Below, piece after piece: positions 1-6,600 of a stretch of DNA of 7,605 nucleotides. This DNA comes from an uncultured bacterium (lineage in GTDB: Bacteria; Patescibacteriota; Minisyncoccia; Phycocordibacterales; UBA9973). The position numbers were made by a program, and so were the translations under genes. The stretch spans positions 1-7,605 of the forward strand of contig CAIVNB010000042.1 in assembly GCA_903907175.1 (NCBI GenBank), given 5' to 3'. Numbering within the stretch: position 1 is the first letter of the stretch; each line of letters opens with the position of its first letter. The notes under the pieces were generated by a model that was not told the DNA's origin, searched no databases, and saw only the letters and a program-made list of their open reading frames with translations.

Positions 1-534
1 AAAAAAGCAGTTCTAGATTTACATAAATTGGGGATAAAAGTAATTATGATTACGGGGGATGATGAAAAAACAGCGAGATACATTGCATCTCAAGTCTCAA
101 TAGATGAAGTTATGGCACATGTGTTACCACAGGATAAATTGATGAAAATAAAAGAATTGCAGGGAGAAGGGTATATCGTGGCAATGGCAGGAGATGGAGT
201 AAACGATGCACCAGCCCTCGCACAAGCTGATGTTGGCATTGCGATGGGAACGGGGACAGATGTAGCTATAGAGTCTGCAGGAATTACACTACTACATGGA
301 GATATTTCAAAACTTGTAAAAGCGGTAAGACTATCAAAAATTACGATGCGAGGAATAAAGCAGAATCTTTTCTGGGCTTTCTTTTATAACATCATAGGGA
401 TACCACTTGCTGCAGGACTTTTTTATCCACTTTTTGGATGGTTATTGAATCCTGTGTTTGCAGGACTCGCTATGGCCATGTCATCTGTGTCAGTCGTGTC
501 GAACTCTTTACGAATTAAAGCAAAAAGATTATAA
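1..534 (+). CDS. copA: Copper-translocating P-type ATPase (P1B), C-terminal part
   Basis: This is the last 177 residues of a P1B-type heavy-metal ATPase, an ATP-driven pump that moves Cu(I) out of the cytoplasm. The reading frame is open from base 1, so the gene begins upstream of the window and the TTG at 28 is not its start. Visible are the P-domain motifs TGDD (residues 18-21 of the fragment) and GDGVNDAP (64-71), which belong to the hinge and Mg-binding region of the phosphorylation domain, and then the last two membrane helices. The first of these helices carries Tyr129-Asn130 and the second carries Met158 and Ser162 in an MxxxS arrangement, the pattern known for Cu(I) specificity in CopA. 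The CPC helix, the DKTGT phosphorylation site and any N-terminal metal-binding domain lie outside the window. An HMA-containing gene follows after 39 bases. The P1B family call is very secure; the copper substrate is inferred from the helix residues and from the neighbours. Confidence 0.93.
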   Translation, partial: KKAVLDLHKLGIKVIMITGDDEKTARYIASQVSIDEVMAHVLPQDKLMKIKELQGEGYIVAMAGDGVNDAPALAQADVGIAMGTGTDVAIESAGITLLHGDISKLVKAVRLSKITMRGIKQNLFWAFFYNIIGIPLAAGLFYPLFGWLLNPVFAGLAMAMSSVSVVSNSLRIKAKRL

Positions 535-549
535 AAATTATTTTTAATG

Positions 550-558
550 TGTTAGAAT
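550..558 (+). promoter_or_regulatory. Possible extended -10 promoter element upstream of the HMA/TauE-like gene
   Basis: TGTTAGAAT fits an extended -10 (TG, one base, then TAGAAT). It lies in the 39-base gap after the ATPase gene and ends 15 bases before the ATG at 574. Transcription starting about seven bases downstream would give a leader of roughly nine bases, too short for a normal Shine-Dalgarno site, and none is present. No convincing -35 is visible. In AT-rich DNA such matches occur by chance, so this rests mainly on the similarity to the element at 2445-2453. Confidence 0.35.
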
Positions 559-573
559 TATATAAATTATTTT

Positions 574-1599
574 ATGGAACAACAAAAATATAAATTTCAT
601 ATTCAGGGCATGCATTGTAAATCTTGTGTATTACTTACAGAAAGTGAATTAAAAGAATTTCCTTATATTAGTGATGTAAAAGCTAGTTTAAAGTCTAATC
701 TAGTAGAAGTGACAGGGGATTTTGGAGAAAAGACACCAGAGCAAATAGCCCTAGAAATTTCATCTGTTCTTCATCCTCATGGGTATACACTATCAGCAGA
801 TAAAATCGAAAAAAAAATAAATTGGGGAGAATTTAAAATTGCAATTCCCATTACAATTTTATTTGTTGCTTTTTATGTGTTCCTGCAAAAGATTGGGTTA
901 GTAAATTTAATAAATGTGAATAAAGTTTCTTACAGTACCGCATTTATAATAGGTGTCATAGCTTCACTTTCTTCTTGTATGGCAGTTGTCGGAGGGTTAT
1001 TACTTTCCATGTCTGCTTCTTTTGCAAAAGATGGAGATAAATTTAAACCACAAATAATGTTTCATGTTGGTAGGATAGTTTCGTTCTTTGTCCTAGGAGG
1101 AGTGATCGGTGCAATAGGTGCAGTTTTTCAATTGAATACCGTGTGGATATCTATTTTGAGTTTTGTTATTGCAATCATTATGCTTATTTTGGGAATAAAT
1201 TTACTTGATGTATTCCCTTGGGCAAAAAGACTACAACCTGGTATGCCTAAATTTCTATCACGCCATGCTATGGGAGTATCAAAATTGAATCATACCCTTA
1301 CGCCAGCGCTCGTAGGAATAGCCACCTTCTTTTTGCCTTGCGGCTTTACTCAATCTATGCAAATTTATACACTTTCTACTGGTAATTTTATGACTGGAGC
1401 TTTGATTATGTTATCATTTGCATTGGGGACACTTCCTGTTTTAGGGTTGATTTCATTCAGCTCATTGTCTATAGGCAAAAATAAAAACGCTGGTATTTTC
1501 TTTAAAGTCGCGGGACTTATTGTGATTTTATTTGCAATTTTTAATTTAATTAATGCACTTGTTGTGATTAATATTTTACCTCCAATTTTTAATTTTTAA
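574..1599 (+). CDS. HMA domain fused to DsbD_2/TauE-SafE-like seven-helix membrane protein
   Basis: The 341-residue protein starts with a heavy-metal-associated domain (about residues 5-70) containing GMHCKSC, with metal-binding Cys15 and Cys18. About seven membrane helices follow, near 89-108, 121-146, 168-188, 190-214, 242-267, 272-296 and 307-334. The membrane part resembles the DsbD_2 family (often annotated sulfite exporter TauE/SafE), which is related in fold to CcdA/DsbD. Helix 2 has Cys135 in SLSSCMAVVGG and helix 5 has Cys256 in FFLPCGFTQS, a pair of buried cysteines reminiscent of the redox pair in CcdA. The family is often found next to copper ATPases; its exact activity (metal transfer, or passing reducing equivalents across the membrane) cannot be decided from sequence. 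The ATG at 574 keeps the whole HMA domain; no Shine-Dalgarno precedes it. The cupredoxin gene begins four bases after the stop, so the two are almost certainly co-transcribed. Confidence 0.85.
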   Translation: MEQQKYKFHIQGMHCKSCVLLTESELKEFPYISDVKASLKSNLVEVTGDFGEKTPEQIALEISSVLHPHGYTLSADKIEKKINWGEFKIAIPITILFVAFYVFLQKIGLVNLINVNKVSYSTAFIIGVIASLSSCMAVVGGLLLSMSASFAKDGDKFKPQIMFHVGRIVSFFVLGGVIGAIGAVFQLNTVWISILSFVIAIIMLILGINLLDVFPWAKRLQPGMPKFLSRHAMGVSKLNHTLTPALVGIATFFLPCGFTQSMQIYTLSTGNFMTGALIMLSFALGTLPVLGLISFSSLSIGKNKNAGIFFKVAGLIVILFAIFNLINALVVINILPPIFNF

Positions 1600-1603
1600 A
1601 TTT

Positions 1604-2035
1604 ATGAAAAATATAAATAAACAAAATTTAATAACTATCGTTGCAATTATTTTTGCGGCTGTGTTAATATTTTTTGCCTTAAATTATTCTAAGAAAGCCC
1701 CAGCTAAGATTGATAACATAGAAGATACAATTACCCAAGAGGATAGTGTCAATAACGTTTCTGTGGTTGACGGGAAACAGATTATTGAGATTAGGGCGAA
1801 AGGCGGTTTTCATCCTGTTCATAGTATCGCTAAAGCTAATATTCCTACAATTTTACGAGTTGATACAAATGGCACATTTGATTGCTCTTCGATTATTAGA
1901 ATTCCAAGCATGGATATAAGTCAAAATTTACCAATGTCTGGTACGACGGATATTGATATAGGAACACAAAAAGTGGCAACTATCCAAGGTACTTGTGGAA
2001 TGGGAATGTATCCTTTTGATATAAAATTCGAATAA
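1604..2035 (+). CDS. Membrane-anchored cupredoxin-like copper-binding protein
   Basis: The 143-residue protein has one N-terminal hydrophobic segment (about 9-27), then a low-complexity linker, then a domain of about 85 residues that resembles single-domain cupredoxins of the Cupredoxin_1/plastocyanin-like group. The domain opens with GGFHPVHS (His70, His73), contains FDCSS (Cys94) and ends with TCGMGMYPF (Cys131, Met133, Met135). In this family the last Cys-Gly-Met-Gly-Met loop and the earlier cysteine are likely metal ligands. The protein probably faces outward, tethered by its uncleaved N-terminal helix, although signal-peptide cleavage is possible. Lying four bases after the HMA/membrane gene and behind a CopA-type pump, it most likely binds copper outside the membrane, as a buffer or acceptor. 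No Shine-Dalgarno is seen at the ATG. Fold assignment is fairly secure; the role is inferred from context. Confidence 0.8.
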   Translation: MKNINKQNLITIVAIIFAAVLIFFALNYSKKAPAKIDNIEDTITQEDSVNNVSVVDGKQIIEIRAKGGFHPVHSIAKANIPTILRVDTNGTFDCSSIIRIPSMDISQNLPMSGTTDIDIGTQKVATIQGTCGMGMYPFDIKFE

Positions 2036-2051
2036 TTTTTAAAAAAGAAAA

Positions 2052-2444
2052 ATGGAAATTAAAAAAGAAGTAAAAAAGTTTTCAATAATAGCTCGAATAA
2101 AAAGTTCAACACATGCATGGCGTGGAATTGGTGTTTTAATTAAGACAACTCATAATTTTTGGTTACAGGGTTTTTTTGCAATCCTTGCTGTTTATCTTGG
2201 GTTTATTCTTTGTATCTCAGAAACAGAGTGGCTATTTATTATTTTTTCAATTGGAATTGTGATTATTTCTGAAACATTAAATACTGCTTTTGAAATAGAT
2301 ATTGATCTTACGAGTCCTGATTATCATCCATATGCAAAAGACACCAAAGATGTTGCAGCGGCAGCGGTCTTGATGTCGGTAATATTAGCAATAATAGTCG
2401 GCAGTATAATTTTTATTCCAAAAATTTTAAATTTACTAGTTTAA
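2052..2444 (+). CDS. dgkA: DgkA-family diacylglycerol/undecaprenol kinase
   Basis: The 130-residue integral membrane protein belongs to the small prokaryotic diacylglycerol kinase family, which phosphorylates diacylglycerol or undecaprenol with ATP at the membrane and so recycles lipid carriers for the cell envelope. An amphipathic N-terminal part with HAWRG (residues 21-25) is followed by three helices (about 39-57, 60-80, 101-125). The signature SETLNTAFE places Glu74, Asn77 and Glu81 with the same spacing as E. coli Glu69, Asn72 and Glu76, and KDVAAAAVL (from Lys99-Asp100) matches the second conserved block. By a rough alignment, the position of E. coli Glu28 is occupied by Thr33 here. Length matches the family. 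It starts 16 bases after the cupredoxin stop, behind a weak purine stretch. In Gram-positive-type bacteria such enzymes usually act on undecaprenol; which lipid is used here cannot be told. Confidence 0.88.
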   Translation: MEIKKEVKKFSIIARIKSSTHAWRGIGVLIKTTHNFWLQGFFAILAVYLGFILCISETEWLFIIFSIGIVIISETLNTAFEIDIDLTSPDYHPYAKDTKDVAAAAVLMSVILAIIVGSIIFIPKILNLLV

Positions 2445-2453
2445 TGTTATAAT
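2445..2453 (+). promoter_or_regulatory. Probable extended -10 promoter for the thioredoxin-dsbB pair
   Basis: TGTTATAAT is a perfect extended -10 (TG, one base, TATAAT). It begins directly after the dgkA stop codon and ends nine bases before the ATG at 2463. Initiation about seven bases downstream would give a leader of only a few bases, so the mRNA would be nearly leaderless; the start has no Shine-Dalgarno sequence, in keeping with this. No good -35 is visible, which is usual for extended -10 promoters. It would let the disulfide genes be expressed apart from the copper genes. Confidence 0.5.
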
Positions 2454-2462
2454 CATAATCCT

Positions 2463-2888
2463 ATGAAAAATACACAAAAGACAATCTTTTTTATTGTAAT
2501 TATCGTCTTAGTTTTAGGATCAGTCGCAACATTTATTATTCGTGGGTCTGGTCCTTCTTCGAAAGTAAATTACGATGCCTTCGCAACTTGTCTAAAAGAT
2601 AAGGGTGCAGTATTTTATGGAGCTTTCTGGTGTCCACATTGCCAGGCTCAAAAGAAAGAATTTGGTTCATCAGCTAAACTCCTTCCATACGTAGAATGTT
2701 CTACTCCGGATGGACAAGCTCAAACACAGATATGTATAGATAAGAAAATAGAAGGATATCCTACCTGGATATTCGCTGATGGTTCAAAGTTAACTGGAGA
2801 AACAAGTTTTCAACAACTAGCAGATAAGACTACTTGTCCATTGCCAGCGGATGCACCCAAGGCACCAACACCAGTAGCGGCTAAGTAA
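2463..2888 (+). CDS. Membrane-anchored thioredoxin-fold oxidoreductase (CPHC), VKOR-linked type
   Basis: The 141-residue protein has an N-terminal membrane helix (about 8-26) and an extracytoplasmic thioredoxin-like domain. The active site is FWCPHCQ with Cys57 and Cys60, and the cis-proline loop is GYPTW around Pro100. Further cysteines are Cys43, Cys79, Cys91 and Cys125. The sequence around YGAFWCPHCQAQKKEFG, the PYVEC segment and the GYPTW loop resemble, from memory, the thioredoxin domain fused to bacterial vitamin K epoxide reductase homologues rather than classical DsbA, which is larger and has a helical insertion. The likely role is to introduce disulfides into exported proteins, recharged by the DsbB-like protein encoded ten bases downstream. 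The tail (about 127-141) is rich in Pro, Ala and Lys. A CPHC site favours oxidase activity, as in E. coli DsbA, but reductase or isomerase activity cannot be excluded. Confidence 0.85.
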   Translation: MKNTQKTIFFIVIIVLVLGSVATFIIRGSGPSSKVNYDAFATCLKDKGAVFYGAFWCPHCQAQKKEFGSSAKLLPYVECSTPDGQAQTQICIDKKIEGYPTWIFADGSKLTGETSFQQLADKTTCPLPADAPKAPTPVAAK

Positions 2889-2898
2889 TATAAATTTT

Positions 2899-3462
2899 AT
2901 GAATTTAAATACAATTCACTACCTAAATGTTTTTTTAGGAATGGGAGCGATAGTTTTGCAGATTGTCACTGTGATTGTTTTGGCAGCTTTGTTTTTTGGT
3001 CCAAAGAAGAGTACTCTTTTAGATTTTATTGAAAAACATTTTTTAACTATTGGATTTTTGATTTCTTTAATCTCCGTGCTTTTTTCTTTAGTTTATTCAG
3101 AAGCGATAAAATTTCCTCCGTGTCAGCTTTGTTGGTTTCAAAGAGTTTTCCTTTTTCCAATGGTCTTTATTTTCGGAGTGTCACTTTGGGATAATTTCCG
3201 TCATCAACTGAGCGAAGCGAGAAACGTAATAAAATATGCCATTCCATTGCTCTCTGTGGGGTTTGTTATATCTGTCTATCAGAACTTTGTTTATTACTTT
3301 GGTAGTGGTAATCAAGGAGCATGTGATAGTACCGGAGTTTCTTGCTATCAACACCTCGTATCAGAATTCGGGGGATATATATCTATACCAATGCTTGCTC
3401 TTACAAGTTTTTTTGCACTCCTTGCAATAACCCTCGTTGTCCATTTTTACAAAAAAGACTAA
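2899..3462 (+). CDS. dsbB: DsbB/BdbC-family disulfide bond formation protein
   Basis: The 187-residue membrane protein is a quinone-linked thiol oxidase that would reoxidise the neighbouring thioredoxin-fold partner. The first redox pair is in PPCQLCWFQR (Cys75 and Cys78), the typical CxxC at the end of a helix in DsbB/BdbC, with the conserved Trp/Phe-Gln-Arg that follows. The second pair is Cys142 and Cys149 in an outside loop (ACDSTGVSCYQ), followed by the conserved segment ending SIPMLALTSF. Four core helices lie near 48-67, 80-97, 110-131 and 158-182. An additional N-terminal helix (about 10-33) makes it longer than the four-helix BdbC form. It begins ten bases after the thioredoxin gene stop, without a visible Shine-Dalgarno, so translation is probably coupled to or depends on the same transcript. 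A strong terminator follows from 3528. Confidence 0.92.
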   Translation: MNLNTIHYLNVFLGMGAIVLQIVTVIVLAALFFGPKKSTLLDFIEKHFLTIGFLISLISVLFSLVYSEAIKFPPCQLCWFQRVFLFPMVFIFGVSLWDNFRHQLSEARNVIKYAIPLLSVGFVISVYQNFVYYFGSGNQGACDSTGVSCYQHLVSEFGGYISIPMLALTSFFALLAITLVVHFYKKD

Positions 3463-3527
3463 TCCTAGAAGAGGGTTGTTATTGAAACACAATTTTAGTT
3501 TTTTTATATAGTCTATTGGTCTAATAT

Positions 3528-3582
3528 AACCATCCTCCCGTTTAGTAGACGGCCGTCTCTTAAACGGGAGGATGGTTTTTTT
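3528..3582 (+). terminator. Intrinsic terminator after dsbB
   Basis: A perfect 17-base inverted repeat (arm AACCATCCTCCCGTTTA at 3528-3544, its complement at 3561-3577) is followed by a run of seven T at 3576-3582, partly shared with the stem. The 16-base loop itself contains a perfect 12-base palindrome, AGACGGCCGTCT at 3547-3558, able to extend the hairpin by four pairs capped with GGCC. This is a clear rho-independent terminator for the upstream genes. No equal T run follows on the other strand, so it works mainly in the + direction. Confidence 0.9.
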
Positions 3583-3643
3583 GAGGTAGTTTTTTGTATG
3601 GGGTTTTTCCACATGTTTATTTTCGAGAAAAATATTTTTATAT

Positions 3644-3649
3644 TATAAT
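3644..3649 (+). promoter_or_regulatory. Probable -10 promoter element of the surface lipase gene
   Basis: A perfect TATAAT lies after the terminator and ends 27 bases before the ATG at 3677, giving a leader of about 20 bases. With a 17-base spacer the -35 position (3621-3626) reads TTTCGA, a poor match. The rest of the 3583-3643 gap is AT-rich and shows nothing else recognisable. Since the preceding genes end in a strong terminator, this gene needs its own promoter, and this is the best candidate. Confidence 0.5.
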
Positions 3650-3670
3650 TACATAGTATTAAAAAAATTT

Positions 3671-3676
3671 AAGGAA
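3671..3676 (+). promoter_or_regulatory. Shine-Dalgarno-like AAGGAA unusually close to the start codon
   Basis: AAGGAA directly abuts the ATG at 3677, whereas the usual spacing is about five to nine bases. It is the only purine-rich GG motif close to a start in the window. The ATG is still preferred because it gives a full signal peptide with its Lys-Lys n-region; the next possible start, TTG at 3698, would be 21 bases away and would lose those lysines. Confidence 0.4.
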
Positions 3677-6600
3677 ATGAAAAAGTTTAATGATAATTTG
3701 TCATTTTATTTTTTAACGGGAGCATTGGCCCTCTTTTTATTTTTCGTTTTTTCTCCAAATGTTCGAGCGGAAACAGTTATTACTGACAACATACAAGCAG
3801 ACACAACTTGGACACAAGACGGGAATCCTTATATCTTGCAAAATAACATTGATGTTGCTTTGGGTGTTACTCTTACTATTGGTCCTGGTGTTGTTGTAAA
3901 GTTTGATCCAACTGCTAATGTTTCCATTACTGTTTTTGGAGACCTTGTGGTAAATGGTGAATTAGGTAATGAGGTTTATTTTACTTCAAATTATGACGAC
4001 ATGGTTGGAGGAGATAGCAATGGGGATTATTTTTGTGACCCAGAGCTTGATGATGATGGCAACCAAATTGGTGAAATGTGTGAAACACTTTTTGAACCAT
4101 CAAGAAATGATTGGCAAGGAATAAATTTTATTGATTCTCATAATAATTATATAAAAAATGCAGTTTTTAAATACGCAAGTGATGTCGCTTATCTTGAGCA
4201 TACTTATTTAAATGTAAAAAATATTCAAATTAGTAATTCAGATTATGGACTTATAACAAATACAAGCAATGTTGATGCCAATAATATTAATTGTGCAGAT
4301 TTAACAAATTCTTGTTTGATGGCATTTAGTTCGAGTAATGTTAATTGGATAAATTCTTTGATAGATACAATTTCTAATGATGCAATATCTATTTTTAATT
4401 CAAGTAGCTTAAATATTTCTCATACTATTATAAGAAATATTAGTGGTAATTCACATAACGGAATTAGTGTTTTTAGCGATAGTTCTGTTGTCGCGGATTA
4501 TTTGGATTTTTCAAATGGTTCTCTTCATGGAGATTATATTACTGTTTATGACCACAGTAATTTAACTTTAAATAACTCCACAATGATGGGTTGTTCAAAT
4601 TATGCTTGTATAGAAGTTTTTGATGGAGGTTCTTATTTAAATACACCATCAAGTTTAAATATTGAAAATTCAGTCTTCTCAGGTGGGGCTTATGATGGTA
4701 TTTCAATTTTTGGTGATTCTGTCATTACTGCAGAGATTCATCATTCTAAAATTGTAGATTTCTCAAATTTTAGTATAGATACTTTTGGAAATGCCCCAAA
4801 AATTATCAATGCCGAGGATAATTTTTGGGGCAATGATACTGGCCCATTTCATCCAGATGAAAATCCTACCGGTACGGGAGGTATAGTAGGTGATTATATT
4901 GATTTTATTCTTTTTTGTGAAAATGAAAAATGTAAAGCAAGAGATCCAGTTATTTTAATTCCAGGAATCATGGGTACAGAAATTTTTAAAAATTTTGATG
5001 ACAACAAAGAAATTTGGCCGAATTTAAATAAACTTATTTTTTCAATTTCTGACAACTTTTTAAATGATTTAGCATTAAATATTGATGGAACTGAAGATGT
5101 AAATAAGCCTATGCAATTAGGTGATATTATTCGTGGAATACATTTGAATATCTTAGGAGTTAAATATGACAGCAAAACTTATGAAGGTTTAATAAAGGAA
5201 CTTGAAAGAAATGGGTACATTGAAAATACAAATTTATTTGTTTTTCCATATGATTGGCGAAAATCAAATGCTGATAGTGCAGAAAAATTAAAGGAAAAAA
5301 TAGATAAAATTCTGACAGATACTGGGGCGGAAAAAGTTGATCTAGTAGCACATTCGATGGGAGGACTTGTCGCTAAAAAATATATTGCTGAAAATGGAGG
5401 CAATAAAATAGATCAACTTATTTTTATTGGAACACCACAACTTGGTGCTCCGAAAGCGTTTAAGGTGATTATGGAAGGGGATGATATGGGAATAGCTAAA
5501 GGTAAGTATAGTTTTTTAACTCCAAGTAAAGTTAAATATATCGTTCAAAATATGCCAGGAGTATTTGAGCTACTGCCAAGTAAAAAATATATAGATGGGC
5601 AAGGTAGTTTTTCTGGTGAGAAATATATCACTGATTATATTACACCAAGTCTTTCGAATTCAGAGAATCCAGTGAGACCAGATTTGTCCTATAAAGAGAC
5701 AAAAGATTTTTTGAAAAATCAAAAAATTAATAATAAAATGTTAGATTTTTCAGATAACTTACACAATGATATTGATAATTTAGATCTATCAGAGATGAAA
5801 GTTTCCAATTTTATTGGTTGTGGCACGACCAAGACCATTGGTCGCATTATAGTAAAAAAGAAAAGTACTGGAATATTATTTTGGAAAAAATTAGTAAATA
5901 CTTACGACTTAGAATATGAAAATGGTGATGATACAGTGCCACTTCATTCGGCCGATGATAGTTCTGGTAAGAAATATTATGTAAAAGGTTCTACCCATGG
6001 CGAGATTCCTTCTGCTTTTGGTATAGAAGAATTGGTAACAATGGTTTTACGGGAGAAAGAGTTGACTGATTTTCCCAATGTGTCTTCCAATGAACATGAT
6101 TGTTTTATTAAAGGGAAAACAATTTCTTTTTATAGTATGTTGCCAATGATGGAGTATTTGGTTTACGACAATTTAGGTAATTATACAGGACCTGTAAAAA
6201 GTATTGATTTAAAATCAATACAAGATCTGACCGAGACAGAAGACACAGTAAATGAAATAGAATATGGAATTCCGGGAGTGCAATACGACAAAATTGGTTT
6301 GACAACTTCGATATTTTTACCAGCTGGAGGGAGCTATACAATAGTTGTAAATAGTATTTCTTCTTCTGGTGGAGGAGGTGGCGGTAGTAATGTCATTAAT
6401 ACTTATGATTTGAATATTCAAAATATTAATGCTGATGACACTACTCTTGGTTCTGTTAACTTTAATAATATACCTGTTGATAATTCTGATGAAAGTTTCC
6501 AAGTTGTAATTCCTTCTGATACTTTCCCCGGTGAGACGAATGCTAATATCCCTCCGGTAGTACAAGTGGACGAAAATGGCGATGGAACATATGAGAATGA

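Noticed and set aside
3211..3220. Tandem AGCGA repeat, GC-rich within dsbB
   Set aside because: Only two five-base units, encoding a hydrophilic loop of DsbB; too short to call a repeat element.
3236..3430. A 64-residue + strand open frame inside dsbB
   Set aside because: It lies wholly within dsbB in another frame; dsbB has clear family motifs and the overlapping product shows none.
3429..3477. Inverted repeat AACCCTC...GAGGGTT around the dsbB stop codon
   Set aside because: Seven pairs with a 35-base loop and no clear T run directly after; the hairpin at 3528-3582 explains termination much better.
3361..3612. A minus-strand open frame across the dsbB end and terminator
   Set aside because: It reads through the terminator stem and the end of dsbB, and its product is a basic, featureless sequence.
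5826..5844. Seven-base inverted repeat with a five-base loop (CGACCAA...TTGGTCG)
   Set aside because: It lies inside the lipase coding region, has no T run after it, and a short hairpin of this size is expected by chance.
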